DNA of 64,000 nucleotides from an uncultured Lachnospiraceae bacterium (GTDB lineage: Bacteria > Bacillota > Clostridia > Lachnospirales > Lachnospiraceae): the NCBI GenBank assembly GCA_947176505.1, contig CAMWQW010000006.1, forward strand, positions 116,705-180,704. Reading direction: 5' to 3'. Below are positions 1-8,985 of this stretch, piece by piece (positions within the stretch are counted from its first letter, which is position 1; every line of letters starts with the position of its first letter). The translations under genes were made by a program, and so were the position numbers. The notes beneath the pieces are model-generated. The model was not told the DNA's origin, did not search any database, and was given only the letters and a program-made list of their open reading frames with translations.

Positions 1-1167
1 TAGTCCCCCTGCCAGTCAAACTTATAACTAGTATTTCTGGGAAGCTTAAGAAACAGCTTCATCTCTCTGCTTTCCGCTGTCTTAGTATATATTCTGTAGT
101 TATTCATAAGATAAATCACCCCATCCTGATATCCTATGATTCTGGTGCGGTTATTTCGTGCACGATACAGAATGCTGTTTTCTCCTGTTTCCGGATCCAA
201 TCTGAGTAAAACGTCATATTTCAGTTCTTTCTGTGATGGATTCATTGAATCGTATCGAAGATTTATAGGAACATGCAGTAGACCAATGATTTCTCCATTC
301 TCTGTCGTCAACTTATCCCCTTGTATTCGTGCATACTCATACTCAGGCTCATTCAGGCAGTCTATACTGTGTTCTTCTGAATCGCCCTCCACACGATAGG
401 AATAATCGAAAGCACTCCATTCATGACACAAAGAAACTAGTTTCTTATCTGCCTTTATGGTATATCTTGAATCAAAAAATAAAGTGCGCGTCCAGTTCCC
501 TCTTCCCCGAACTCAATGATCTCATACTCTTCTTTCTCTGCATCATAACATCTTTTAATGCGTATTCCCTGATACAGAACTACTTGTTCCATGTCAGTTT
601 TGTCCTCTTCTGGAAATAAGTTATTCACCTCAGTAAAGTCTTTTTTTAATCTCCATCAGCAGGACATATATAGATGTGTTCCTCCACATCATGTCCGTTT
701 ATCATCAGTAGCAAACACTTTTCAGACCTTTTTATTGATACCCTTGTAGAATCTGGCATATCCTCCCCACCATATATTCTGAGTATATCCTCTCTGGAAA
801 GAACCTCTTCGTCTGTCTGATTCCCACAGTCAAAGCACCTAATTGTTTCATCTGGTAACACATAATAAACCTTGTTACCTACAACAGCCCCTCCATTTTC
901 TATAAGCATACCTTCCGGCACTTCTATGTAATATTCTGTTGCTTCTCCTGTTTCAAACGAATAACGGAGTATTTTTTCCGAATTCATATACCGGATATAG
1001 TAATCTTCTCCATCCCCTCTCGTATTACTTTCTGAACTGAGACGTAGTATCTCATATTGACTACAACTCCGGTCCGGAGCAAAAAAAAGGATATATATTA
1101 TAAGTTTTTCTAAAAACACGGTTACCATCACTATATACACTATAATAGGCGCAGATACTCGTTTCAC
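1..1167 (-). pseudogene. Membrane-anchored immunity candidate, frameshifted and cut by window edge
   Basis: The gene starts at a GTG (1167) behind an AGGAGG site and overlaps the stop of the upstream toxin gene (GTGA). The N-terminus holds one hydrophobic membrane segment; the rest looks extracytoplasmic and carries propeller-like strands (VVGNKVYYVLPDETIRCFDC). The first frame stops at 646. The adjacent frame then reads on from about 648 to 480, and a third frame from 480 to the left edge (LYRARNNRTRIIGYQDGVIYLMNN). Both joins need one extra base, the second at a run of six identical bases (474-479). I infer one protein of more than 380 residues, broken by two frameshifts, or sequencing errors. 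Its place directly behind a toxin gene suggests an immunity role; no family is assigned. Confidence 0.55.
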
Positions 1168-2277
1168 GAACGGGCACCTCCTATACAATCTTCTGGCTGC
1201 ACAAAATCTACAATACGTGCATTACTAATCCCTATCACATCAATACTTGCTGATTCTTCCCTTGATGTGTGTATCATTGCTGTAATATCATCTTTATTAT
1301 TGTAGGCATTCACTATCACCGTATCACAGCTTTCACCAATCTTATTAATTATCGCCGAATCCTGACTGGTCGTTGTCACTACATCATAGCCCTGCTCTTT
1401 AAAATAATCCTCTATTGCATATGGTGACGAACCGAATTTACCTCCCAGTACTGCTCCATTATTCTCATACATCGCAATCAGGTCTACGGCTGTCTGCTCA
1501 GATACAGGTTCTCCCAATGCCTTTAATGCATTATATGTAGCTATGATTTCACAGCCGGAATAACTCATATCCGATATTCCAAATTTCACATCTTTCCAAT
1601 AATATTGATTCTCTATATACTCACCTGACTAATAGATTTTTTCATTGTACCATCTTCCTGCGGAATCCCATTAAGAAGTATATCCTTGTTATGTTCCTTA
1701 TGGTCTTCCGAAACTACCGCCGTTATTACCGGCATCGGAACTGGAACCATTGTCGAAAACGGTGCCGGAAGCGTTATCAGCCATGTAACCTTTTTCGCCC
1801 ACGCTTCTATTTCTGCCTCTCCATCCAGTGTACCAAGCACAATCCTATTGGGAATATTGTGAGGTATGAACTCTTTCAACATTATAGCAACACTTTCCCT
1901 CGTCAGACTTGAAAGAATTGTTCCCCCGGCAACCACCTTCATTAATTTCTTTATATCATACGCACCAGTCGCTGCTTGTGTGGCTTTACCGCTCATCACA
2001 CAAAATGCCTGCATAAACATTTTTTCATTACCCATCACCGATGCAAATGACGTAAGTCCTCCGAATATACTACTATTGATATTCTCTATTGTGCTTGTCA
2101 ATCCATCTATCATATCTGCCGGATCATCTTGAAACGGGGGATAATGCTGAATTTTGTGCCGCACATGATGGCTGTTTTGGATAAGCCGTTAAACTCATTT
2201 CCCATAGTAAACCCACTAACTGCACCAGCCAGAGCACTAAAGGATTTCTTTTCTATTCTATTCCCTCTAACAGGCAT
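1164..2277 (-). pseudogene. Effector with C39/papain-like cysteine peptidase toxin, two frameshifts
   Basis: Translation begins at ATG 2277 behind AGGAGG, directly after the adaptor gene. The first frame gives about 50 residues including the motif MGNEFNGLS...CGTKF that also occurs in the VgrG-toxin proteins of this locus. At the run of five G/C (2136-2140) the frame is lost; adding one base restores a long segment with a hydrophobic stretch (TMVPVPMPVITAVV). A second break near 1625-1640 separates this from the toxin domain, which upstream of its GTG 1589 still reads YIENQYYWKDVKFG in frame. The toxin domain contains SYSGCEIIATYNAL, the Cys-bearing helix start of C39/papain-like peptidases, and a later His (MIHTSREE). 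Inferred: a secreted peptidase effector, now inactive unless the frameshifts are errors or recoded. Confidence 0.55.
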
Positions 2278-2283
2278 ATGTAT

Positions 2284-2856
2284 CTATCCTCCTATCGTGC
2301 AATCGTTAATTGAGTATATAACTTGCAACGCTGCATCTTTCCATTCCACATTGTCTCTACATGTACAATTGAATACACCATGTAACAACCTGCCGCCTAT
2401 GGGTTTAACATACACAATATTATATATCTGTTCATCTATACCATAACTCTTAAAATCAAACCATCCGATGTTTCGCTCTTTTTCTATTACTATCTCATCA
2501 AAAACATATGCCGGATTGACTTTCTGAATCAGTTCCTTAAACTGATGAATTGTACTGTCAATGTTTTTCTCCGACAGCTGTATATCATATAGACTGAATG
2601 TAAAATTAACTGTAGTATCAAGACTCGTTTTTATAATCTGTGGACGCTGCTCTGACATATATTTTAACTTTGCCAAATTTACTGGCATATCTACGAAAGT
2701 ATCCGGCAACATAACCTCTGCTTTTTCTTCCAGTATCTTTATTGCCTAAAAACGGACTAGTTCATCATTTATATAGATACCGGTTTGCAGTGTGTTGAAG
2801 TTACTCTTCTTCGCATTTTTTCTATACTCTAAAATATCTTTATCCAAAAAATCCAT
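2284..2856 (-). pseudogene. DcrB/Eag-like adaptor with in-frame TAG
   Basis: From ATG 2856 (behind GGGAGG) the frame encodes MDFLDKDILEYRKNAKKS and continues for about 190 residues to 2284, co-linear with the intact 191-residue paralogue at 15832-16407 (shared PEQRPQ/SEQRPQIIKTS, IGWFDFKSYGIDEQIYN, HGVFNC). A TAG at 2746-2748 interrupts codon 37 where the paralogue has Glu. An internal ATG at 2712 could restart a shortened protein. DcrB (DUF1795)-fold proteins called Eag are known type VI adaptors that hold the transmembrane parts of effectors; this copy sits immediately upstream of the effector at 1164-2277. I call it a pseudogene. Confidence 0.65.
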
Positions 2857-2967
2857 TGCAATACCTCCCAACATACAAAACGCCAATTAACCAAGGAGTA
2901 ATGTGATATATTTCAGTAAATACTTTCAACATTTTACCTAATTATATAGTATATTATACCAAAATGC

Positions 2968-3151
2968 TCATACATATTCCATATCGATTTCCGTCTTTGA
3001 ATAGTACATCCACTCATTGAAAACCGATTCAGCCAGACATGCATCTGAATTTAGAGGTATTTCTTCCTTCTTCATCCATTTCTAGTTCATATTCCCACGG
3101 AGTATAACGCAAAGCATAAGAAATTTCTTTACCTAAACCTATATAATCCAC
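2968..3151 (-). pseudogene. Remnant of KptA/Tpt1-like RNA 2'-phosphotransferase N-terminus
   Basis: A GTG at 3151 with an AGGAG site about 10 bases upstream opens a frame reading IGLGKEISYALRYTPWEYEL followed by EMDEEG, which resembles the N-terminus of Tpt1/KptA (LSKxLSYxLRHxP...LxLDxEGW). The similarity ends there and the frame closes after about 40 residues. A second overlapping frame (MKKEEIPLNSDACLAES...) continues to a TGA at 2968. Nothing of the catalytic core is left. It lies right beside the left end of the IS110 element, so it is probably a scar. Recognition is from motif memory only. Confidence 0.4.
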
Positions 3152-3174
3152 CTTATTTTATCTCCTACTATTAG

Positions 3175-3400
3175 TATTGTCATAGCCATTCTTTACCTTT
3201 TCTATAGGTTCGGCTATGCTGTTTTAAGATACTGTGGATTGGTTTATCACCTCCTACCACCAGATGGTTCATACGAGGCTCCAACCACAGTCTCTTTGTT
3301 CATTTGTTAATCAGTTAGTTGCCGCATGACGGTTTATCAAGAAGTAGGTTACAATCGCAAGGAGCTCTGTCGATCTTAAAACAGTATCAATCCATTTTAA
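3175..3400 (+). ncRNA. Possible bridge RNA region of the IS110 element
   Basis: IS110 elements are known to encode a non-coding bridge RNA, usually in the left non-coding end, that pairs with target and donor DNA. This stretch has two perfect 7-bp inverted repeats: CATAGCC (3181-3187) with GGCTATG (3212-3218), and ACTGTGG (3231-3237) with CCACAGT (3285-3291). The second encloses a large loop of about 47 bases. Location and structure fit; the guide loops have not been matched to flanks. Confidence 0.4.
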
Positions 3401-3411
3401 GGAGGTCCTAT

Positions 3412-4590
3412 ATGATTTTTGTAGGAATTGATGTTGCTAAAGATAAGCATGATTGCTTTATCACTAACTCCGATGGCGAAGTCCTTTATAAAGTATTTAC
3501 CATCACAAATAACTTAGAAGGTTTCCATGACCTTTTTCAAAAAATCTCATCTGTTATGGAAGATGCGTCAAAAGTAAAAGTAGGACTGGAAGCCACTGGA
3601 CACTATAGTTACAATCTTCTCGGATATCTCATTGATAAAAGTTTGACCGCCTACATTATCAATCCGTTACATACGAATCTGTACAGAAAAAGTCTAAGCC
3701 TTAGACAGACCAAAACGGATAAAGTCGATGCCCGCACGATTGCTTCTATGCTGATGTCTGATGTGAACTTAAAGTCCTACTCAGACACATCATATCATAA
3801 TGAGGAATTAAAATCACTCACTCGTTATCGTTTCGATAAAGTAAAAGAACGGGCAAAGCTGAAAGTTTCCATTGCTCAGCTTATAAACATTCTTTTTCCA
3901 GAACTTGAAAATCTGGTTCCTACACTTCACATGGCATCGGTCTATTCTTTACTGTCCGAGTTTCCGGGTGCTTCTCATGTTGCATCTGCCCACCTTACAA
4001 GACTGACAAATCTGCTTTCTGAAGCATCCAAAGGTCATTATGATAAAGATACTGCTATCCATTTCCGAGAGGCTGCCAAAAATTCTATAGGCTCTGTTAT
4101 GCCCGCAAAATCTCTGGAACTGAAACACACCATCAAACTCATTCAGGAATTAACCATTGAGATTGATGAAATCGAAACTGCTATCAAGCAGATCATGGAT
4201 GAAGAAATCCGTTCTCCTATTCTTACCATTCCCGGCATCAGCTACCGGATGGGCGCAATGATCATCGCCGAAATCGGCGATTTTCACCGTTTTGATTCAG
4301 CCGATAAGATACTGGCTTATGCTGGAATGTCTCCTTCCACTTATCAATCCGGACAACTGGATAACGGTTACTCTCACATGGAGAAACGTGGCTCCAGATA
4401 TCTTCGATATGCTCTTTACAATGCGACAAAATATGTTTGCCACTGGGATGAATCCTTCGGTGCATATCTTGAAAAAAAGCGCTCGGAAGGGAAGCATTAC
4501 AATGTTGCTCTATCCCATGCAGCAAAAAAACTTGTTAGAACTATTTTTGCAATGGAAAAATCAGGGCAAGCATACAAAGCAACCTCTTAA
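3412..4590 (+). CDS. IS110-family transposase
   Basis: The 392-residue product starts at ATG 3412, eight bases after GGAGGT; an upstream in-frame ATG at 3319 lacks such a site. The N-terminal DEDD (RuvC-like) domain opens with MIFVGIDVAKDKHDC and includes GLEATGHY and the TDKVDARTIA motif. The C-terminal transposase_20 domain (IPGISYRMGAMIIAEIGDFH, FDSADKILAYAGMSPSTYQSG, KRGSRYLRYALY) carries the conserved serine nucleophile region of the family. The protein is full length and looks active. It is the only plus-strand gene in the first 47 kb, as expected for an inserted element. Confidence 0.93.
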   Translation: MIFVGIDVAKDKHDCFITNSDGEVLYKVFTITNNLEGFHDLFQKISSVMEDASKVKVGLEATGHYSYNLLGYLIDKSLTAYIINPLHTNLYRKSLSLRQTKTDKVDARTIASMLMSDVNLKSYSDTSYHNEELKSLTRYRFDKVKERAKLKVSIAQLINILFPELENLVPTLHMASVYSLLSEFPGASHVASAHLTRLTNLLSEASKGHYDKDTAIHFREAAKNSIGSVMPAKSLELKHTIKLIQELTIEIDEIETAIKQIMDEEIRSPILTIPGISYRMGAMIIAEIGDFHRFDSADKILAYAGMSPSTYQSGQLDNGYSHMEKRGSRYLRYALYNATKYVCHWDESFGAYLEKKRSEGKHYNVALSHAAKKLVRTIFAMEKSGQAYKATS

Positions 4591-4616
4591 CTTTATCTTC
4601 AAATATCTTCTTTCTT

Positions 4617-4638
4617 AGAGCACCTGCAAAGATGCTCT
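4617..4638 (+). terminator. Hairpin after the transposase gene
   Basis: AGAGCA (4617-4622) pairs with TGCTCT (4633-4638) across a ten-base loop, 27 bases after the transposase stop. The following sequence is only moderately T-rich, so termination is plausible but not certain. Confidence 0.4.
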
Positions 4639-4639
4639 T

Positions 4640-4899
4640 ATTGCCATGCAGTTTTCAAGGTACTGACTGCAATGAAAAGTCATTGCCACTTTTTTTAGTT
4701 TTGTTTTATACTTGACTTTCTTTAATAGTTAGTCTCGTATTTCTACCATACCCGCTACTACTACCCCTGCTGGTTATTTCCTTTGTAATATTTAAGATGA
4801 AATATTCCGTCTATAAACATCAGATTACTCAAAATTGCTGATATCTCTCTTATCATACTTTTCTGCTCCCATGGTCTCCCTTACTGCATTCTTCCGTTA
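4640..4899. other. Non-coding stretch at IS110 right end
   Basis: This stretch holds the presumed right end of the IS110 element and AT-rich sequence. I see no gene, no inverted terminal repeat and no convincing promoter in it. Confidence 0.4.
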
Positions 4900-5165
4900 C
4901 CACCGAAACTTCATTATTGAAGGTGAACCCCGCATGATAGGAATCACTCGCCACATCAATCTCCTCACCTTGTTTCATTCCAAAAATAAAACTCTGTTTT
5001 TTGAAAGATAGTCTGCATATAAGAGGATATGCAGATAGCTACCCAGACGTTTCAGGAATTCCCAATCTTTGACTGTCCTGAAACCATCCTATCTGGACAA
5101 AGGTTTGTGACAAAAGCTCCTGTCGGCAGGAAGACACCTGTCATCCGGCTCCGTCTCTTCCGGCA
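4900..5165 (-). pseudogene. Scrambled remnants of a VgrG-toxin gene
   Basis: Short minus-strand stretches match separate parts of the VgrG proteins at 6494-8587 and 9471-12020. Around 5030-5075 the reading DWEFLKRLGSYLHILLYAD matches DWQFLKRLGSHLHIPMYAD of the gp27-like domain. Near 4907-4935 the sequence matches the FTFNNEF motif region, and near 5110-5165 parts of the segments encoding PAGVFVS and ETEPDDGGF. The pieces are out of order and out of frame, so this is debris of an older copy, presumably left by recombination or by IS110 activity. Confidence 0.6.
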
Positions 5166-5305
5166 AAAAAAACGACGATATCTCACAACCTTTTTGAGAA
5201 ATATCGCCGATACTATATTTTCTTTATTATTTTGAAAACTTTCTTTATCAGATATTAATGTATGATTTTATAGTTCATCAAAAACATCCCAAAATCTTTA
5301 CATTC

Positions 5306-5776
5306 CTAATCTATTATCTGCAAGTCTCCCTTAATACCAGATGCCAACATTTCGATCATAACCTCAAAATCATTTCCCCAATTTATAAGACAATCATCAT
5401 ACCCTCCAAAATAAAATCCTTTTTCAGATAAAAAAAATGTCATATTTTCTCTTTCTATATCTCCTATTATTAACAAGCTATCTTGAAGATACTCATTATA
5501 TTCTTCTACAACATCCATTGTTATTACTTTTTTGGCTTCTATTGGATTTAAACGAATAAGCATATCCTGTTTCCATAGCGGATGATTGTAATGAATATCC
5601 AGATATGCATATCGTTCTATAAACATCTTTTGAATATTATTATAGTGATAGCCATAATTGTCATACATCTGCATAATATGAGATATATCTACTCTTCTTC
5701 CTTCAAAATAGCCTGCTTCTTTTAAGATAGTTTGTACTTTCTTCATCTTTTCACAATGTGCCTGTAAAATAATCAC
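5306..5776 (-). CDS. SUKH-3-like immunity protein
   Basis: The product has the layout of SUKH-3 domain immunity proteins of polymorphic toxin systems: an N-terminal LKEAGYFEGRRVDISHIM, a central YNNIQKMFIERYAYLDIHY, and a C-terminal IERENMTFFLSEKGFYFGGY...WGNDFEVMIEMLASG. Such proteins bind and neutralise nuclease-type toxins in the cytosol. Two starts are possible: GTG 5776 (with a G-rich site too close to it) or ATG 5746 (MKKVQTILKEAG), which fits the family start better. No toxin gene is left immediately upstream: its neighbour is another immunity gene. It therefore looks like an orphan immunity gene retained after loss of its toxin. Confidence 0.7.
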   Translation of the reverse strand: MIILQAHCEKMKKVQTILKEAGYFEGRRVDISHIMQMYDNYGYHYNNIQKMFIERYAYLDIHYNHPLWKQDMLIRLNPIEAKKVITMDVVEEYNEYLQDSLLIIGDIERENMTFFLSEKGFYFGGYDDCLINWGNDFEVMIEMLASGIKGDLQIID

Positions 5777-5971
5777 CTACCCCGTACAAACGCTCATACA
5801 CCACAAAGGTGTTTGCCTTCCACTTCGCAGGAGCGAGGCATTCGTCCCAACCTCACAACATCCAGTATAGGTTTGCACGATGCATGCATCGGAAAATGTA
5901 CTCTCCAATAGTTCAATTTATAAAATCAATTTTGAAACACAAAAGTGTATTCTATTAAACCACCCATCATG

Positions 5972-6484
5972 TTATAAGAACAAATGTTCTTCTTCAAATG
6001 TTGCAAGATATTGTTCCCAATTTTTAAAAAGTCTTTCTCTATTCAATTGAATACTCCCTAAATCTCCTGCATCAGAGGGCATATAACGTACAAACGAAAT
6101 AATACTATCAGGATAATCAAATAATTCATAAATTTCTTCAATAACCTGTAACACATTGTTAATTTCATTTCTTTTTTCATATAACCATTTGAGAATCAAA
6201 TATAACCATTTATTTTTTAAGCTGGCTATATCTTGACTCTCTTCTAGCTTAATCAATTCTTGTAAATACGGATAAATATCTTCATCACTATTTAGACAAG
6301 TTATTTCTAACACAACGTCAAATCCTCTAGTATTTTCATCTATTATGTATGTTGCATATTCAATCACATCTTCTACAGTAATAATTTTGTTCTCTAATGC
6401 AAACAAAACCTCCTGCCAGCTATAACAGTTTTTTTTCATCTCTTCTCTAAAATCATACTTAAGAAAACATAAATCCATATTCAT
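5972..6484 (-). CDS. Immunity protein candidate (DUF2247-like)
   Basis: This 170-residue acidic, soluble protein begins ten bases after the stop of the truncated VgrG-toxin gene, with AGAGGT upstream of ATG 6484. The C-terminal EEIYELFDYPDSIISFVRYMP resembles the end of DUF2247 proteins, a family I recall as being common next to polymorphic toxins; this assignment is from memory. No signal peptide or membrane segment is seen, so a cytosolic toxin target is likely. Its position says it protects against the C-terminal toxin of 6494-8587. Confidence 0.6.
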   Translation of the reverse strand: MNMDLCFLKYDFREEMKKNCYSWQEVLFALENKIITVEDVIEYATYIIDENTRGFDVVLEITCLNSDEDIYPYLQELIKLEESQDIASLKNKWLYLILKWLYEKRNEINNVLQVIEEIYELFDYPDSIISFVRYMPSDAGDLGSIQLNRERLFKNWEQYLATFEEEHLFL

Positions 6485-6493
6485 TTACCTCTT

Positions 6494-8587
6494 TTACTTA
6501 GGTCCAATTATCCCAGCTCCCGGTCTAAACATCTGATGCTCCACCTGTCCTTGAGGATTTAATATATACTCATATATACCTGCTATTCCATCAAGTTCTC
6601 CCTCTGTCTGAAGCATAGTCATTTTTCTACCATCACCATTCGTAAACGCAAATGTACGTCCCTGAGCTAACTGTTCTTCTGATAAAAAACTAGCTGCTCT
6701 ATGATAGGGATCTGACTTTAATCCGCTACCAACACGCTCAGCATTAACTATCTCATTGGCTGCATACTGTGATTTCAGCTTCTCATATTGTATAGGATCT
6801 TCTGCTCCCGAACTAGTCTTATACGACGCATTCTCCCTAATATTCCCCGCATTATTATTATTTGTACCATACAATCTCGGATTTGACAATCCCAGCATAA
6901 GTATCATGTTGCTGCCCGCCGCTGACACATCCTTGAACTGCTGATAATTCTCCTGTCCCATTGCATCCGCCATCATGTTCCTTCCTGCCAGACCCACCAT
7001 GGAGTCATTCACCTTCACCGCCATGTTGCTGAAGGTCACTGTATATCCCGTCAGCATGGTTGCCGTCATGATGGTCTCACTGCTGACAAACACCCCTGCC
7101 GGCAGGAAGACCCCCGTCATCCCATAGGGCACGACTTGGGCTAACACCACCTCCGATGCATACGGCACCATGCAGAAAGCCGCTCCTGCCAGCGCTCCTT
7201 CTGTGGAACTGACCAGACCGGTCAGCATATAGTCATCTAAACCGCTCACCTCACCACGCCGGATATCGTTTGCTGCCATGCCACCTACTGCCGCCGTGCC
7301 ACAGAATCCTGCCAGCCCTCCTACGATCCACGGTGCAAATGCCGCCGTTGCCCCTCCCGTGAACACGATGGACGCCAGATAGCCTGCCCCTACTGCCACG
7401 GCTCCCACTACTGCAAGCCCTGCAAGGCAGTGTCCGGCAAGCTTCCCCCAGCTGAACCCTCCGTCATCCGGCTCTGTCTCTTCCGGTTCGTCCTTATATG
7501 GCTTGTAGCGGATGAAGTCTGTACCACACAGCACGTTGATGCTGGACAGTGCATTGAACTCATTATTGAAGGTAAATCCCGCATCCCCCGTCCCTGTCGG
7601 CGGATTGCTCCCAGTCCCGCTTGGGATGATATCTTTCCCCTTCTCTTCACAGCGGACCTGTGACCTGTACATGTTGATCTCCTGCGGGGTGTACGCATGG
7701 ATCTTTGCCGCTTCCAGTCTGACCATTCCGGATGCTGTCAGTTCCGTCTTAGTATTGCTTTCGAATGTCACTGCTCTTTCATCAATCACAGAAGTCTGTC
7801 CGCCACCTCCCTGCATGGACAGATGCTCCGGGTACAGTTCCATCTTCTTGCCCGCTGCTGTCATGAACGTCCTTTTCTGCTGTCCGGGCATGCTCCCGCC
7901 ATTGCCCCTTACGTCAGATGCCGCTGTCCCCTCCGATGCCGTGCCGGAACCGAAATACAGTCTGACATTGTTCCCCTTCTCCGGCATGGCATACATGATA
8001 TTACCGGAAACAGGTGTCCAGCCCCACTCATAGTCCGCTCCCTCATAAGGCTCGTCTATCTGTAAGCCGATCCTCATCTTCTCCGCCTGTGTGCTGACCA
8101 CCCTGCCTGTGAATTCCATGCCTGTCAGTCTGTCATGGTCTATGTACGGGATGTACCAGTTCCCGCACCCACCTGCATAGTAGGTGAATTCCAACTGCTC
8201 ATGGTGCAGTTCAATACATTTCCTGTATATCACATGACTGCCGGACTCTGTAGCAATATCATCTCCTATCCTGCCATTTTCATCGCTTCTCACTTTGTAA
8301 TACAGGTAATCTTTCCGCGTGACATTATCTTTCTTCGGATCCGTCTCATAATATTTCCGGCTAATCCCGGAATGACAGAGCCCCGTTTCTGCATCAATAT
8401 GTACGCCTTTTTCCATACCGAAATATAAGACCCTATTATCTGCTTCACAATCCGCATACATCGGGATATGCAGATGGCTCCCCAGACGTTTCAGGAACTG
8501 CCAGTCTGTTTCTCCGTACTGGGTGATGGGTTTCAGCACTTCGTCTAGAATAATTGCTGTTTTTCTCCTATCCAGCACATTACTCAT
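6494..8587 (-). CDS. N-terminally truncated VgrG with C-terminal toxin (silent cassette)
   Basis: The 697-residue frame lacks about 180 residues of the normal VgrG start. After about 20 residues of unrelated sequence (MSNVLDRRKTAIILDEVLKP) it enters the region identical to the VgrG at 9471-12020, from QYGETDWQFLKRLG through the gp5 OB-fold (WGWTPVSG...MPEKGNNVRLYFG), the motif FNNEFNALS...CGTDF, and two glycine/alanine-rich hydrophobic stretches (AGLAVVGAVAVGAGYL and following). After the repeat ends it has its own toxin tail (DPYHRAASFLSEEQLAQGRTF...GIYEYILNPQGQVEHQMF), similar in style to tails I recall in LXG-type toxins. No good ribosome site precedes 8587. I infer a displaced toxin cassette that is expressed weakly or only after recombination. 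Confidence 0.7.
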   Translation of the reverse strand: MSNVLDRRKTAIILDEVLKPITQYGETDWQFLKRLGSHLHIPMYADCEADNRVLYFGMEKGVHIDAETGLCHSGISRKYYETDPKKDNVTRKDYLYYKVRSDENGRIGDDIATESGSHVIYRKCIELHHEQLEFTYYAGGCGNWYIPYIDHDRLTGMEFTGRVVSTQAEKMRIGLQIDEPYEGADYEWGWTPVSGNIMYAMPEKGNNVRLYFGSGTASEGTAASDVRGNGGSMPGQQKRTFMTAAGKKMELYPEHLSMQGGGGQTSVIDERAVTFESNTKTELTASGMVRLEAAKIHAYTPQEINMYRSQVRCEEKGKDIIPSGTGSNPPTGTGDAGFTFNNEFNALSSINVLCGTDFIRYKPYKDEPEETEPDDGGFSWGKLAGHCLAGLAVVGAVAVGAGYLASIVFTGGATAAFAPWIVGGLAGFCGTAAVGGMAANDIRRGEVSGLDDYMLTGLVSSTEGALAGAAFCMVPYASEVVLAQVVPYGMTGVFLPAGVFVSSETIMTATMLTGYTVTFSNMAVKVNDSMVGLAGRNMMADAMGQENYQQFKDVSAAGSNMILMLGLSNPRLYGTNNNNAGNIRENASYKTSSGAEDPIQYEKLKSQYAANEIVNAERVGSGLKSDPYHRAASFLSEEQLAQGRTFAFTNGDGRKMTMLQTEGELDGIAGIYEYILNPQGQVEHQMFRPGAGIIGPK
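6841..8522. repeat. Direct repeat copy 1 (1,682 bp) within VgrG-toxin genes
   Basis: This segment appears identical base for base to 9896-11577 (constant offset 3,055). The match starts at TATTCCCCGC (6841/9896) and ends at CCGTACTGG (8522/11577); the flanking bases differ on both sides. It covers the VgrG core, OB-fold and transmembrane linker but not the first domain or the toxin tail. Confidence 0.95.
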
Positions 8588-8591
8588 TCGC

Positions 8592-8716
8592 CTAAAAGAA
8601 AAAAATCGGAAACATTTCCACGACCTTTTGAAGCCGAAGAATTGTATCCGATTGTGATGCCAACAAAACTGAACTTTGAATTAAATCGCCATATGTTCCT
8701 CTAAACTGCCTTAATC
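8592..8716 (-). pseudogene. Short coding remnant between modules
   Basis: A minus-strand frame of about 40 codons (QFRGTYGDLIQSSVLLASQS, then DTILRLQKVVEMF) ends at TAG 8592-8594. It has no usable start and lies between the truncated VgrG and a small gene. Its composition looks protein-like, perhaps the C-terminal end of a lost immunity gene. No family recognised. Confidence 0.25.
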
Positions 8717-8761
8717 TAACTTACTTTGATATTTATCTTTTATTCAATCGTTCAGAAAACT

Positions 8762-8983
8762 TCATGAATTATTTTTATGTTCTACTATCATTGAATTAAT
8801 ACCTTGAAAAAAAGCATCTCTGACAATTTCTGTATAGTTTTTGTAGTTAGGATTATTTTGCATAAGCAAATCAACCACTTCTTTCAACTTACCGTCTATA
8901 ATAATTGTTATTCCTTGTACTTTCTCACCTGATTTGTCATTCTCAAATTCTTCATTGAGAATTGTAACTATGTTATTATCCAT
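8762..8983 (-). CDS. Small acidic protein, unknown
   Basis: The 73-residue product begins at ATG 8983, two bases from the stop of the preceding immunity gene, so it is probably cotranscribed and translationally coupled. It reads NNIVTILNEEFENDKSGEKV...GITIIIDGKLKEVVDLLMQ. No membrane segment or known motif is seen. It may be a second component of immunity to the toxin of 9471-12020, or a small regulator. It has no close relative elsewhere in the window. Confidence 0.5.
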   Translation of the reverse strand: MDNNIVTILNEEFENDKSGEKVQGITIIIDGKLKEVVDLLMQNNPNYKNYTEIVRDAFFQGINSMIVEHKNNS

Positions 8984-8985
8984 AA

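Larger units (their letters stand above)
3165..4725 (+). mobile_element. IS110-family insertion sequence (ends approximate)
   Basis: One transposase gene of IS110 type (3412-4590) is flanked by about 240 bases of non-coding sequence on its left, rich in inverted repeats, and about 130 bases on its right. IS110 elements lack terminal inverted repeats and usually make no target duplication, so the exact ends cannot be read here; the given limits are where the neighbouring remnant genes end and where sequence character changes. Confidence 0.6.

Noticed and set aside
3319-3411. Longer transposase start at ATG 3319
   Set aside because: The added residues do not resemble IS110 proteins, ATG 3412 has a perfect ribosome site, and the region holds the inverted repeats of the element.
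7408-8428. Several plus-strand and alternative-frame open stretches of 77-173 codons inside the VgrG genes, repeated at 10463-11483
   Set aside because: They are antisense or out-of-frame shadows of the GC-richer repeated VgrG segment; they lack ribosome sites and occur twice only because the DNA is duplicated.
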